The position numbers and the translations under genes were made by a program. Below are positions 1 to 9,211 of a stretch of 64,000 nucleotides of DNA, piece after piece. A model generated the notes under the pieces. It did no database searches. It was not told the origin of the DNA and saw nothing but the letters and a program-made list of their open reading frames with translations. Every line of letters begins with the position of its first letter. Position 1 is the first letter of the stretch. Origin of the DNA: Alphaproteobacteria bacterium (GTDB lineage Bacteria; Pseudomonadota; Alphaproteobacteria; Caulobacterales; Maricaulaceae); contig JAAEZM010000004.1 of assembly GCA_018222865.1 (NCBI GenBank), forward strand, positions 172,460-236,459, given 5' to 3'.

Positions 1-3
1 CTG

Positions 4-1944
4 ATGCGCCTTGGCGTTTGCTACTACCCCGAACACTGGCCGGAAGCCCGCTGGGCGGAAGACGCGCGTCAAATGTCCGAACTCGGCCTATCACTCGTGC
101 GAATTGGCGAGTTCGCCTGGTCGCGCTTCGAGCCGGAACCGGGCCAGTATGACTGGGCCTGGTTCGATCGTGCGATAGAAACCCTGCATAACGCCGGATT
201 AAAGCTCATTCTCGGCACGCCAACAGCGACCCCGCCCAAATGGCTGGTCGACCGGGACCCATCAATGTTGGCCATCGACAAGCATGGACAAGCACGCGGG
301 TTCGGATCACGCCGCCATTACTGCTTCTCCAGTCAGAATTATCGACAGGAATGCCAGCGCATCGTGACCGCCATGGCTGAACGATATGGACAGCATCCAG
401 CCGTCGCCATGTGGCAAACCGATAACGAATTTGGCTGCCACGATACGATAGAGAGCTATTCGGAGCATGCTCGCCAGGCGTTCCGACATTGGCTGCGTCA
501 ACGCTACGGCGCTATCGCAGTGCTGAACACGGCCTGGGGAAATGTGTTCTGGAGCCAGGAATATCGGAGCTTTGAAGAGGTAGACCCGCCGGTCGGCACG
601 GTCACCGAACCGAACCCATCCCACGTCGTCGACTTTCAGCGTTTCAGCTCTGACCAGGTTGCAAGCTTTAATGCCGAGCAGGTCGATATTCTCCGGCACC
701 TGAGTCCGGGCAGAGAGATCACCCACAACTTCATGGGCGCATTCACCGCCTTTGATCATCACAAGGTCGGAGCGGATCTCGATCTGGCAAGCTGGGACAG
801 CTATCCGCTTGGCTTTCTCGACATGTCTCCATTCCCGGATGACCAGAAGCGCCGCTATCTGCGTCAAGGACACCCAGACTTTCAGGCCTTTCACCACGAT
901 ATCTATCGCGGCTGCTCGCCCAAATGGGGGGTTATGGAGCAACAACCCGGGCCAGTGAACTGGGCGCCCAACAATCCGGCACCGCTGGACGGCATGGTGC
1001 GACTTTGGAGCCTTGAAGCGCTTGCACATGGGGCCGATCTTGTAAGCTGGTTCCGCTGGCGCCAATGCCCCTTCGCTCAAGAACAAATGCATGCCGGACT
1101 ACTACGTGTCGATGCTGAACCCGCTCCCGCCTTCGCAGAAGCCACACAGGTCGTGCAGGATGTTGAGCTTATTTCCGGGCATGTCACAAAACAGGCGCCC
1201 ATAGCTCTGCTCTGGTCTTACGATGGTCAGTGGATGCACCACGCCCAGCCGCAAGCCGAAGGACTGGACCTTCTGCGCCAGACGTTCGAAACCTACGCTG
1301 TGCTTAGGCGCCTGGGGCTTGATATCGATATTGTGTCACCTGAGGCCGATATCTCTGGTTATGACCTCATCATAATACCCGGCCTGCCCTTCATCAGCGA
1401 GGCGAGTTTGAAACGTCTTGATGCGAGCGGCGCACAGATTTTATGCCTGTGTCGAACGGGTTCGAAAACCGAGGATTTCCAAATCCCGCCCAACCTCGCC
1501 CCGGGTGCCCTGCAGGATTATTTGCCGCTCAAGGTCACCCGTGTGGAGAGCCTGCGAAGCGGCTGTGTTGAAACCGTCGAAATTGACGGTGAAAGCCGTC
1601 AGGTCGAACGCTGGCGCGAAGCCCTCGAGACCCGCTTGCCCGCACGCGCCCGTTTTTCTGACGGCGCTCCCTTCTGGGTGCAAGAAAAGTCCTGGCATTA
1701 TCTGGCCGGCTGGCCGTCAGGTGAACTCCTGGGCCATGTCATTGCCAGCCTGGCGCTCGAAGCGGGACTTGATGTGGTTCTGACGCATGAAGACGTCAGA
1801 CTGCGCAGCCTTGGCAGCCTGCGCTTCGCCTTCAATTACGGACCCGAACCGGTCAATCTCGCTCACATGGCGCCCGCAAACGCCGAGTTTGTGCTTGGCG
1901 GAATGGAGCTCGCACCAGCAGGCGTTGCCGCCTGGCGGATCTAG
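4..1944 (+). CDS. GH42 family beta-galactosidase
   Basis: Cytoplasmic glycoside hydrolase expected to release terminal beta-galactosyl residues from oligosaccharides. The N-terminus (MRLGVCYYPEHWPE) and barrel pattern are those of family GH42. The likely acid/base is Glu142 in TDNEFGCHD and the likely nucleophile is Glu312 in GVMEQQPG; both are present. The 646 residues fit the usual catalytic, trimerisation and C-terminal domains. There is no signal peptide. The ATG at 4 fits family starts, but the region upstream is outside the window. Its TAG stop lies in a CTAG shared with the stop of the convergent symporter, so the two genes touch tail to tail. A role of the symporter in feeding this enzyme is inferred only from position. 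Confidence 0.93.
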   Translation: MRLGVCYYPEHWPEARWAEDARQMSELGLSLVRIGEFAWSRFEPEPGQYDWAWFDRAIETLHNAGLKLILGTPTATPPKWLVDRDPSMLAIDKHGQARGFGSRRHYCFSSQNYRQECQRIVTAMAERYGQHPAVAMWQTDNEFGCHDTIESYSEHARQAFRHWLRQRYGAIAVLNTAWGNVFWSQEYRSFEEVDPPVGTVTEPNPSHVVDFQRFSSDQVASFNAEQVDILRHLSPGREITHNFMGAFTAFDHHKVGADLDLASWDSYPLGFLDMSPFPDDQKRRYLRQGHPDFQAFHHDIYRGCSPKWGVMEQQPGPVNWAPNNPAPLDGMVRLWSLEALAHGADLVSWFRWRQCPFAQEQMHAGLLRVDAEPAPAFAEATQVVQDVELISGHVTKQAPIALLWSYDGQWMHHAQPQAEGLDLLRQTFETYAVLRRLGLDIDIVSPEADISGYDLIIIPGLPFISEASLKRLDASGAQILCLCRTGSKTEDFQIPPNLAPGALQDYLPLKVTRVESLRSGCVETVEIDGESRQVERWREALETRLPARARFSDGAPFWVQEKSWHYLAGWPSGELLGHVIASLALEAGLDVVLTHEDVRLRSLGSLRFAFNYGPEPVNLAHMAPANAEFVLGGMELAPAGVAAWRI

Positions 1945-3383
1945 CGAGGCAGACCAACAAACTCTTCGCGGTTTCCAAGCACCAGACGGTTATAGACCAG
2001 GGCAATCGTGATTGAGGCGACCAGTGTGATCAACATCAGATGGATGTAGTGCAATGGGGTCCAGGCGAAGGTGAAGGCCCCATAGATCACGGTGCCTGAC
2101 AGCACACCTGTCATGGCCGCCCCGGCCCCCACATTGCGGAAAACCAGACCCACAATAAAGGCCGAGAGGATTGGCATGGACAGAAGGCCGAAGAGTTGCT
2201 GCACCAGATTGATAATGCTCTCCGCGCTTTGATAGAGCGGAACCAGTGCGATCGAGCTGGCCACAAACAGCAGAGTGATCACCATATTCATCCGCCCGAC
2301 ATTGGGCGTTGAGTCAAAATAGGTCTCGTGAATATCGAGGACGTAAAGCGTCGTCGATGAGTTGAGCACTGAGTTGAAACTGGTCAATACGGCCGCCGCG
2401 ATCATCGCGGCAAAGGCCCCGGATAACCAGGGCGGCAGCACAGCCGCCACAACCTGCCCGTAAGCCGCATCCCCCACATCACCGAAGAGTTTGTATGCGG
2501 CGATACCCGGGATGACGACGATCGCTGGCACAATCAGCAAACGGATGCCGGCAGCCGCAAGGACGCCTTTCTGAGCCTCCTTCAAGCTTTTCGCCGCCAT
2601 GGCCCGCTGCGTAATGGTCTGATTGGTGCTCCAGTAGAAAATCTGAATGAAAATCATACCGGTCAGCAAAGTATGCCAGGGGATAGGGGATTCATTATCA
2701 CCAATAAGGGTCAAACGTTCCGCAGGGATGCCGGAGAAGTCAAAATCAATGGCCATCAAGGCCAGCACGACGACCAGAACGGCGACTCCCAGAACCCCAA
2801 CGCCCGATATGGCATCCGATACCGCGACAGCGCGCAAACCGCCAAAAATCGCGTAAGCGGAACCAATAAGCGCCAGCGGTATCGCAAAGGCCAGGATGGG
2901 CCAGTCCACACCGAACATGGATTTGAGAAAGAGCGAGCCGGTATAGAGCATGACCGGCAAGAAGACGATGACATTGCCGGCGAGGAATAAAAAGGCAATT
3001 AAAGCCCTGATATTCCTGTCATTATAGCGTTGCCCCAGGAGTTCTGTCGTGGTCCGGCAATTATTCTTGTAATAGATCGGGAGAAAGATGAAGGCGAGAA
3101 TGATCAAACCTGCGACAGCCGCCAATTCCCACCACGCCAAGAGCAGCATTTGATTGCCATTCATACCGACCAGCTGATCGGTCGACAGATTGGTCAGTGT
3201 GATCGACCCCGCGACCAAGATCCAACCGAGACTGCGACCAGCGAGAAAATACTCGCTCTCATCATCCGCATCAGCGGTCCTTTTCATCGCCGAAACACGC
3301 CACCAGGTCAGGGCGCCGATTGCGATCGTCAAAGCCGCGAAAATTCCGATCTGCAGCGGATTAAGCGCTAGATTGTCTTCCAT
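1941..3383 (-). CDS. Sodium:solute symporter (SSS/SGLT family)
   Basis: Inner-membrane protein of 480 residues with about 13 hydrophobic segments, beginning with a short outward N-terminus. The segment EYFLAGRSLGWILVAGSITL and the following NLSTDQLVGMNG are typical of the sugar and inositol branch of the solute:sodium symporter family. The ATG at 3383 is preceded at 7 bases by GGGGAGA, a good ribosome site. The substrate cannot be read from sequence; a galactoside or monosaccharide is suggested by the adjacent GH42 enzyme. The gene ends inside the CTAG that also ends the beta-galactosidase. About 165 bases separate it from the upstream nucleoside transporter on the same strand, with no clear terminator between them. 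Confidence 0.88.
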   Translation of the reverse strand: MEDNLALNPLQIGIFAALTIAIGALTWWRVSAMKRTADADDESEYFLAGRSLGWILVAGSITLTNLSTDQLVGMNGNQMLLLAWWELAAVAGLIILAFIFLPIYYKNNCRTTTELLGQRYNDRNIRALIAFLFLAGNVIVFLPVMLYTGSLFLKSMFGVDWPILAFAIPLALIGSAYAIFGGLRAVAVSDAISGVGVLGVAVLVVVLALMAIDFDFSGIPAERLTLIGDNESPIPWHTLLTGMIFIQIFYWSTNQTITQRAMAAKSLKEAQKGVLAAAGIRLLIVPAIVVIPGIAAYKLFGDVGDAAYGQVVAAVLPPWLSGAFAAMIAAAVLTSFNSVLNSSTTLYVLDIHETYFDSTPNVGRMNMVITLLFVASSIALVPLYQSAESIINLVQQLFGLLSMPILSAFIVGLVFRNVGAGAAMTGVLSGTVIYGAFTFAWTPLHYIHLMLITLVASITIALVYNRLVLGNREEFVGLPR

Positions 3384-3548
3384 GATTGTCTCCCCGCCAG
3401 CACGGTGGAGAACTTCGACTTACTTCACAAGAGACCGCTTGCAGATTGTTGGGACCTGAACACCGGGCGTGACGGAGCGCGCCACAAGCCATCACTAAAC
3501 GCCTCCTGCTCTGCATCTGGCGCCATGTCTGGCTTCGCCAATTACGAC

Positions 3549-4775
3549 TCAGCCGGTGAACAGCATGCCGGCGATTGCTGCGCTCATCAGGTTGGAGAGC
3601 GAACCGGCCAGAACCGCGCGCAGGCCGAAACGGGCGATCTCTGCCATGCGATCCGGCACCAGACTGCCCAGCCCGCCCAGCAGGATCCCGACAGAGCTGA
3701 GATTGGCGAAACCGCATAGCGCTATGGTGAGGATGGCCTGACTGCGCGGAGAAAACGCCTCAAGACTGCCGGACAGCGTCAGATAGGCCACGAACTCGTT
3801 GATCACCAGTTTTTCACCGACGATCGCTCCAGCGGCCTGCGCTTCCGCGATGGGGATACTCAACGCCATCATCAAGGGTGATAGAAGCAGGCCGAGCAGG
3901 TATTGGATGGTAATGCCTTCCAGGCCGAACAGGCCGAAAATGAAAGCAATCAGCCCGTTCAAAAGAGCGATCAAAGACACGAACGCGATCAACATCGCAC
4001 CGATATTCAAGGCCAGCTGAAGACCATCCTTCGCGCCCACGGCCGCGGCCATGACCACATTGGCGTGACGCTCCCTCTCGGATGATGCCTTCACGATGGT
4101 CTGAGCTTCATCACGATCATCATCGCCCGGCATGATTATGCTGGCCATGAGCAGCCCGCCCGGGGCGGCCATGAAACTGGCGGCCAGGAGATACTCCACG
4201 CTTATGCCAATCTGCGCGTAGGCGGCCAACACGGTACCGGCAACTGAAGCGAGCCCCGAGGTCATGATGGCGAAAAGCTGGGGCTGTGTAATCTTGTCGA
4301 GATAGGGCCGAATAATCAGAGGCGCCTCGGTCTGTCCCACAAAGATATTTGCGGCGGCATTCAAGGAAACCACGCGTCCGCTGGACAAAACCGTGTCCAA
4401 GGCAACACCGACGATCCGCACCACCCATTGCATAATGCCGATATGGTAGAGCACCGACATCAGCGCCGAGAAGAAGATCACAACAGGCAGAACATTCAGC
4501 GCAAAACTGAAGCCAACCGATTCCGATACCAAGGGCCCGAACACCATCTCAATACCGGTGGCTGAATAGGCCAGCAGCCCCGTTATTGCTGTGGAGAGCG
4601 CGGCGAGGATATCGCGACCGATCGGCAGGTAGAGAACCAGCGCACCAATCGCGCCCTGCAATAGCAGCGCGCTAATCACCGTCCTGAAACGGATTTTGCG
4701 CCGGTTTGTCGAGAACGCGAACGCGATCAGCAATAATAAGCCAGCACCCAGACCGGCAATCAGATTGGCACTCAT
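3549..4775 (-). CDS. nupC: Concentrative nucleoside transporter, NupC/CNT family
   Basis: Inner-membrane nucleoside:cation symporter of 408 residues, the usual bacterial CNT length. The CNT signature [18 protein letters not shown] is present near the middle, followed by a second conserved block around [13 protein letters not shown]. Hydrophobic segments are spread over the whole length, with the nucleoside-binding scaffold in the C-terminal two thirds. The ATG at 4775 follows a GGGGGA stretch. It lies 94 bases downstream of thymidine kinase on the same strand. Uptake of thymidine and other nucleosides followed by phosphorylation would form a salvage unit; this is inferred from neighbourhood. 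Which nucleosides it carries is unknown. Confidence 0.92.
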   Translation of the reverse strand: MSANLIAGLGAGLLLLIAFAFSTNRRKIRFRTVISALLLQGAIGALVLYLPIGRDILAALSTAITGLLAYSATGIEMVFGPLVSESVGFSFALNVLPVVIFFSALMSVLYHIGIMQWVVRIVGVALDTVLSSGRVVSLNAAANIFVGQTEAPLIIRPYLDKITQPQLFAIMTSGLASVAGTVLAAYAQIGISVEYLLAASFMAAPGGLLMASIIMPGDDDRDEAQTIVKASSERERHANVVMAAAVGAKDGLQLALNIGAMLIAFVSLIALLNGLIAFIFGLFGLEGITIQYLLGLLLSPLMMALSIPIAEAQAAGAIVGEKLVINEFVAYLTLSGSLEAFSPRSQAILTIALCGFANLSSVGILLGGLGSLVPDRMAEIARFGLRAVLAGSLSNLMSAAIAGMLFTG

Positions 4776-4869
4776 ACGCCAATGTCCCCCTGACCGTATC
4801 TAACGGCCTTCGTGTCGCGACGGTCGCCTCTCTGGCACCCCCGTCAATTCAAGCCATCCCATAGGCCCG

Positions 4870-5472
4870 TTACGCTTCGGAACCGGCTCCGGCCTTAACC
4901 CGCTCTAACCAGTGTTTGCGGCAGAGCGAAACATAGGCATCTTTTGAGACGCCTACCTGCTGGCCTTCCGTAACCGCATCCCCGGATGCATCAAGGCGAA
5001 GACTCATTGTCGCCTTGCGACCGCAAAAGCAGATGGTCCGCGCCTCACGCAGATCATCGGCGATTGCAAGAAGCGCCGCGGAGCCTTCGAACAGCTTGCC
5101 CTGAAAATCTGTTCTCAAGCCGTAACACAAGACCGGTATGCCCAGCTCATCGCCAACCCGAGCCAGTTGCCAGACATGGTCGCGACTGAGGAATTGGGCC
5201 TCATCGACAAACACGGCATCCAGACCGTTCTCGGCCTGATGGGCCATGATCCGCTCGAACAGGTCCTGCTCGTGACGATAAATATGTGCCCGGGCACGCA
5301 AGCCAATCCGGGATTCGATATCCCCGAAGACGGCGGACTCGTCATCGGCATGATGTTCAGACGTCCAAAGCATGACCTTCATGCCGCTTTCGCCGTAATT
5401 GTGCGCAGCTTGCAACAAGATGGCCGATTTACCGGCATTCATAGCGCTATAGGTGAAGTAGAGTTTGCCCAT
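4870..5472 (-). CDS. tdk: Thymidine kinase (type II)
   Basis: Phosphorylates thymidine with ATP to dTMP in the cytoplasm. The 200-residue protein has the P-loop SAMNAGKS (residues 9-16), the DEAQF motif with the catalytic Glu91, and the zinc-lasso region: Cys148 and Cys150 on one side and Cys184 and His187 on the other. The first pair is Cys-x-Cys rather than the more common Cys-x-x-Cys, and the last ligand position is His, so zinc binding may differ slightly. No helix-hairpin or fusion domain is present. The neighbouring nucleoside transporter supports a salvage role. Confidence 0.94.
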   Translation of the reverse strand: MGKLYFTYSAMNAGKSAILLQAAHNYGESGMKVMLWTSEHHADDESAVFGDIESRIGLRARAHIYRHEQDLFERIMAHQAENGLDAVFVDEAQFLSRDHVWQLARVGDELGIPVLCYGLRTDFQGKLFEGSAALLAIADDLREARTICFCGRKATMSLRLDASGDAVTEGQQVGVSKDAYVSLCRKHWLERVKAGAGSEA

Positions 5473-5709
5473 GACCTGATGTCAGCTTGCCCCAGCGGCG
5501 GCCGATCACCGGCCCTTCATCACCACCAGATAAGCCCAGTGAAAGCGGCAGATCAATCAGGCGAACGCACTGCCCGACACCTTCCAGGATGATCTTGAGG
5601 TCAAGTCGGGATGATCTAAGTGAGCGACGCCCCAGGGCGCTTTCGTAAAAACCGCAAGAAAGCCCGCGAGGGGGGACTGAACGCTAAAAGCATGATGCGA
5701 CATCAAAAC

Positions 5710-6261
5710 TCAGTCGGGCAACTCACCAGTTTCGTCATCACTTCGGCGAAGATTGACACCATTGCTAAATGCGATCTCCCCGCTTTCCTCATCGAGCCGA
5801 AATCTTGAAATCGATAACGTGTCTGCAAAATAGGAAATCGTCAGGCGCCCGGTTGGTTGATCTGCACTGCTGTCCGCCACTTCGTCGAGAAATGCGCGCC
5901 ACCCGAGCGGTGCAAGTTCAAAGCGAGAGACCCGGTAGTTTTGGGCGCTGGCGCCATATTCGCTCGCACCGGTCGACGTTACAACTTCGCAGGCAAATGC
6001 CATGAGCTCCGCGCGATAGACGATACGCCCAGGGTCGGTAAACTCGAGGCGCGCCGCAAGGTAGGCGCGATTAGGCGGCACATATACCTCTCGAGTATGC
6101 GGAATTGACACCCGACCACCGTGTCTGCCATCGACATACTCCAAGGCCCCTGTCCAGGCACCGGCCAGGTCGGACAGGGAAGCCTGCAGATCGGCGCAAG
6201 GTGTTGACGACTGGCTCAGGACCGTTGCCAGGAAACCGGTCATTATCATGAAAACCCCCAT
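5710..6261 (-). CDS. Secreted protein of unknown function
   Basis: Up to 183 residues with a hydrophobic N-terminal signal (MIMTGFLATVLS) and a likely cleavage after a small-residue stretch. The mature part has a beta-rich, lipocalin-like texture (LAGAWTGALEYVDGR near its start and LTISYFADTLSISRFRLDE near its end) and two cysteines that could form a disulfide. I do not recognise a named family. The ATG at 6261 has no ribosome site; the in-frame ATG at 6249 lies 7 bases after a run of five G and could be the real start. The gene stands alone, with no operon partner. Confidence 0.6.
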   Translation of the reverse strand: MGVFMIMTGFLATVLSQSSTPCADLQASLSDLAGAWTGALEYVDGRHGGRVSIPHTREVYVPPNRAYLAARLEFTDPGRIVYRAELMAFACEVVTSTGASEYGASAQNYRVSRFELAPLGWRAFLDEVADSSADQPTGRLTISYFADTLSISRFRLDEESGEIAFSNGVNLRRSDDETGELPD

Positions 6262-6586
6262 TTCGATCGGTGCATTCTAGCCGCCGGCATGGCTGGAGCG
6301 TCCCAATTCGACCTGTAGGTCGTCCTATTTGGGGATCGGGACTTGGCCCGCGCATGGGCCAGGATTGTGCCAGCCATAATCTCGGCAGCCAATCCGCGAT
6401 AAAGCCCTGCAAGCGCAAGACTTTATGAGGACAAAACCTCTACTTTTTTCGCGCCTTCACTCGGCCGCACGCAGATTTTTACGAATTGGGACTGTGTCGG
6501 TGAATATGGGTCATCCAAGCCAGGAGCTTGCGGCATCAACGGTCTGCGTCGGAAGCGTCGACGTCTACTTGAAAGGACCCAGAATA
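6262..6586. other. Intergenic region between secreted protein and serine hydrolase
   Basis: This divergent spacer of 325 bases holds the promoters of both flanking genes. Two short hairpins are visible, GACCTGTAGGTC near 6310 and TGGCCCGCGCATGGGCCA near 6342. Neither is followed by a T run, so they look like operator or RNA elements rather than terminators. An in-frame extension of the hydrolase to 6425 is open but has no signal peptide or ribosome site. No other gene is supported. Confidence 0.4.
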
Positions 6587-7720
6587 ATGACCTTGAAATT
6601 GATCACCCTGGCAGCAGTCTCAACAAGCTTCCTAGCCTCACTGACAGGTTGCGCTAGTCAGGCTGTTGCCCAGCCCGAAAATGAAACCCGTTATTTATCC
6701 AGACAACACGCCCATTTTGATGCACTGATCCCCGGCCTTCTCGAAGCGCATAATGTGCCGGCGATCACCTTTGCTGTTGTATCGAGCGATGGTGTCGGGT
6801 TCGCGGCCGCCTACGGTGAGGCTCGGCCTGGCGTGCCCGCGACCACGCAGTCCATGTTCAATATGGCCTCGGTCACAAAGCTTCTTGCTTCCGAAACGGT
6901 GTTGCAGATTGCCGATGCCGGTCTGATCGACATTGATGTCCCGATGGCCCCTGTATTTGTGGATCCGGATGTCGCGGCCGATCCCCTAAGCCAGCGCCTG
7001 ACACCACGTCACGCCCTGGCGCACCAGTCTGGCTTCCCCAACTGGCGTTCAATGAATGATGATGGCCGCCTCGCCTTCCAGTTCGAACCCGGCACTCGCC
7101 CCGGTTATTCAGGAGAAGGCTATAATTATGTGGCACGCTATGTGGCTCAGATTACCGGCAGCAGCTTCGACGAGCTTATCCGAACCTACACGCTCGAACC
7201 CGCCGGCGCACGGTATGCTGCTTTCAGCCATGAAAGTGGGCTCGGTGACAACTTCACCTGGTCGAAACTGCCAGACGGCTCCTTCGTCGAGGCTGATATG
7301 CAGACATGGAGCGCGGCAGATGACCTCTACGGGTCTGCCAGCGCCGTAGGCCTGGTTCTATCCAACATGCTCACCGAGGGGAGCCTCAGCGCAGAGCTGG
7401 AAGCTGATCGCCGCACGATACAGTTTGATATGACCGAAGGGTTCTGCTCCCAAGGCCCCATCGCGGCGATCTGCCCGAACGCCATGGGTTTCACTCTGAC
7501 CGGGATTGCCTTCGAATACGCGGACGAGACTGTGTTTTGGCAGGGCGGAGGCGATGCGGGCGAAAGTGCCGTCGCCTTTATGGTGCCCGAACGGGATTTC
7601 GGCATGGTCATCATTGCGAATTCGGCAAGCGGTCGACGCCTTTTCTCGACCATTGCCGAAGTCTTTTATGACAATGAGGACTTCATAGCGTTTTTGGAAT
7701 TCCAAGGTTCGCAGGAATAA
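6587..7720 (+). CDS. Lipoprotein serine hydrolase, class C beta-lactamase fold
   Basis: A 377-residue member of the beta-lactamase/D-Ala-D-Ala carboxypeptidase-like serine hydrolases (PF00144). The start ATG at 6587 follows AAAGGA at 9 bases and yields a signal peptide with lipobox LTGC (Cys22), so the protein is probably lipid-anchored outside the cytoplasm; longer in-frame starts lack this. The nucleophile motif SVTK is at residues 95-98. The second motif reads YSG (Tyr174) where classical enzymes have YSN, and the third reads WQGGG instead of HxG or KTG. These changes argue against a real beta-lactamase and for an esterase or peptidase of unknown substrate. The AraC regulator starts 70 bases downstream on the same strand. 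Confidence 0.85.
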   Translation: MTLKLITLAAVSTSFLASLTGCASQAVAQPENETRYLSRQHAHFDALIPGLLEAHNVPAITFAVVSSDGVGFAAAYGEARPGVPATTQSMFNMASVTKLLASETVLQIADAGLIDIDVPMAPVFVDPDVAADPLSQRLTPRHALAHQSGFPNWRSMNDDGRLAFQFEPGTRPGYSGEGYNYVARYVAQITGSSFDELIRTYTLEPAGARYAAFSHESGLGDNFTWSKLPDGSFVEADMQTWSAADDLYGSASAVGLVLSNMLTEGSLSAELEADRRTIQFDMTEGFCSQGPIAAICPNAMGFTLTGIAFEYADETVFWQGGGDAGESAVAFMVPERDFGMVIIANSASGRRLFSTIAEVFYDNEDFIAFLEFQGSQE

Positions 7721-7790
7721 TCATTCAAACGCCTATAAGGGCCGCCGCTCTTTCGCCGCGGCGGCCCAACACATTGCAGGGAAGCATAAT

Positions 7791-8894
7791 ATGGCGCCAG
7801 ATCTCGAGCCGCTTTTCGCCTGGATTGCGGGACACACTATAGTGCTGACCATCATTGTTACTGCCCGACAACCCGGGCGGGCAAATGCCTGGATTCTAAC
7901 GGCATTTATTGTGTCCAGCATAAGCTATTTTGCCTTCAAGCTTGGCTATCTAAGTCCGGATAGCGTCTCTGCAAGGCTTGTGCTTTCGCCTCTTCTTGCG
8001 TCTGAGACGCTCGCCGGGAGCCTGCTCGCTCTTTATGTGTTCACAACGCTCTACAAGACGCCACGGCTAGTTTTTTTGTGCTTTCTGGGACTGCCACTTG
8101 TCGAGGCGGCAATAATTTGGCTGTCACTTCTCAGTGTCGGAGAGACAGCTACGGTCCACCTCGCACACATTTTTATTCCTGCAGGCCAGCTCTATATCCT
8201 GTGTGTCGGAGTCGGGACGATCTGGCTCCTGCTGCAACACTTTCGAGCCTATGAATCTGAACTGGCGGATAATCGGCGAAGCGTTTTTCACCTTCTCATA
8301 GCGCCATCATCGGCTGTATTCGTGCTGAATCTGACCTGGATCATCCATTATTTCGGCGCTGATATCCCGGCCTCCATTCTGGCGACCCGGAACGTCATCC
8401 TGTTCATGGCAATCATCCTGCAGGGGTGGCTAATCGCCTATCTTCTTTATGGAAACATGGCTGCGCACGGCCTCCCGTTTCCTTTCGCCATCCGGAGACC
8501 TTTCCTCCCGCACCCTGCGGCCAAAGGCGGCATCAATGCCGATCCTCGATCATCGCAAGACTTCATTCGGGTGAAGAAACTACTGGAGGATGAACGCCTT
8601 TATCTCGACGCAGACCTCTCACTTGAACGCCTGGCGCGCCATATCAGCCTCAACCGTAGCCGACTATCAGCGGCGATCAATGCAGACGGCGCCACCAATT
8701 TTAGCGGCCTGATCAATTCCCTACGCGTTGATTATGCGAAGGAATTGCTCTCGAAAACTGAGCTTTCTGTGATCAAAATTGCCTTTGAGTCGGGGTTTAA
8801 CTCAAAGTCGACCTTCAATCGTGTCTTCAAGGACATGGTCGGCCTCACCCCTCGCAACTGGCGTGCTTTCAAACAGTCACAGTCAGAACACTGA
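7791..8894 (+). CDS. Membrane-anchored AraC-family regulator
   Basis: The 367 residues fall into two parts. Residues 1 to about 235 contain roughly seven hydrophobic helices, starting with EPLFAWIAGHTIVLTIIV. Residues 265-360 form an AraC-type double helix-turn-helix, with the C-terminal signature around VIKIAFESGFNSKSTFNRVF. AraC proteins with a seven-helix N-terminal sensor are known in Alpha- and Gammaproteobacteria and in Bacteroidetes. They would read a lipid or membrane signal and bind DNA from the membrane. The gene follows the lipoprotein hydrolase by 70 bases, which suggests they may be co-transcribed or functionally linked; that link is inference. Confidence 0.87.
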   Translation: MAPDLEPLFAWIAGHTIVLTIIVTARQPGRANAWILTAFIVSSISYFAFKLGYLSPDSVSARLVLSPLLASETLAGSLLALYVFTTLYKTPRLVFLCFLGLPLVEAAIIWLSLLSVGETATVHLAHIFIPAGQLYILCVGVGTIWLLLQHFRAYESELADNRRSVFHLLIAPSSAVFVLNLTWIIHYFGADIPASILATRNVILFMAIILQGWLIAYLLYGNMAAHGLPFPFAIRRPFLPHPAAKGGINADPRSSQDFIRVKKLLEDERLYLDADLSLERLARHISLNRSRLSAAINADGATNFSGLINSLRVDYAKELLSKTELSVIKIAFESGFNSKSTFNRVFKDMVGLTPRNWRAFKQSQSEH

Positions 8895-8925
8895 CCAGCG
8901 CGACACGAAATCCGGTGGAAAGAAG

Positions 8926-9015
8926 TGGCGGAGAGAGAGGGATTCGAACCCTCGGAACGCTTGCGCGCTCAACGGTTTTCGAGACCGCCCCGTTCGACCA
9001 CTCCGGCACCTCTCC
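8926..9015 (-). tRNA. tRNA-Ser (anticodon CGA)
   Basis: On the minus strand the sequence folds into a class II tRNA: acceptor GGAGAGG paired with TCTCTCC, D-arm, anticodon stem GCGGT/ACCGT enclosing loop CTCGAAA, a long variable arm (about GAGCGCGCAAGCGTTC), and T-arm GGGTTCGAATCCC. The anticodon CGA is at 8979-8981 and reads UCG serine codons. The discriminator G is at 8929 and the CCA end is encoded (8926-8928). It lies between the AraC gene and the DUF2891 gene. Confidence 0.97.
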
Positions 9016-9018
9016 GCA

Positions 9019-9060
9019 CGGGGACAGGCGTAATGACTGAGTGGTCGGACAAAATCAAGT
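9019..9060 (-). promoter_or_regulatory. Probable tRNA-Ser promoter
   Basis: Reading toward the tRNA on the minus strand, TTGATT is followed after 16 bases by TCATTA, ending about 15 bases before the mature 5' end. This fits a sigma-70 type promoter. The same segment recurs 115 bases further upstream, next to a tRNA-Ser-like fragment. Confidence 0.5.
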
Positions 9061-9174
9061 GGGAGCGCTGCCGATGGCAGCGCGGGCGACCACTCCGCCA
9101 CCTATGCGCCACGGCTTCGCGCCTCACGGCGATCCGGGGCAGGCGTAATACCCGAGTGTTCGAATAAAATCAGG
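9061..9174 (-). pseudogene. Relic of a second tRNA-Ser gene with its promoter
   Basis: On the minus strand, bases 9110 to about 9085 carry AGGTGGCGGAGTGGTCG, matching the acceptor/D-arm start of the intact tRNA-Ser at all but one position over that stretch. The remainder of the tRNA is lost and replaced by a perfect hairpin, GCGCTGCC-gat-GGCAGCGC (9065-9083). Upstream, 9136-9173 is a degenerate direct repeat of 9021-9058 (about 31 of 39 bases), which is the tRNA promoter region. The simplest reading is a tandem duplication of promoter plus tRNA, followed by decay of the distal copy. Confidence 0.55.
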
Positions 9175-9211
9175 ACTACGCACCGCCCATCAAGGCGGTG
9201 CCATGCTGGAC

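Noticed and set aside
307-1092. A 261-codon minus-strand open frame inside the beta-galactosidase
   Set aside because: It has no family resemblance, no ribosome site, and lies antisense to a gene with intact catalytic motifs.
5473-5709. Short direct repeat GGATGATCT between tdk and the secreted protein gene
   Set aside because: It is only 9 bases, has two copies, and shows no associated structure or conserved motif.
5710-6261. CpcT/CpeT bilin lyase assignment for the secreted protein
   Set aside because: The length is similar but the defining motifs are not visible and a signal peptide is present, so the protein is left unnamed.
6587-7720. Annotation as a beta-lactamase resistance gene
   Set aside because: The YSN and HxG/KTG motifs are altered, and the protein is a lipoprotein of the broad serine hydrolase family with no evidence for beta-lactam hydrolysis.
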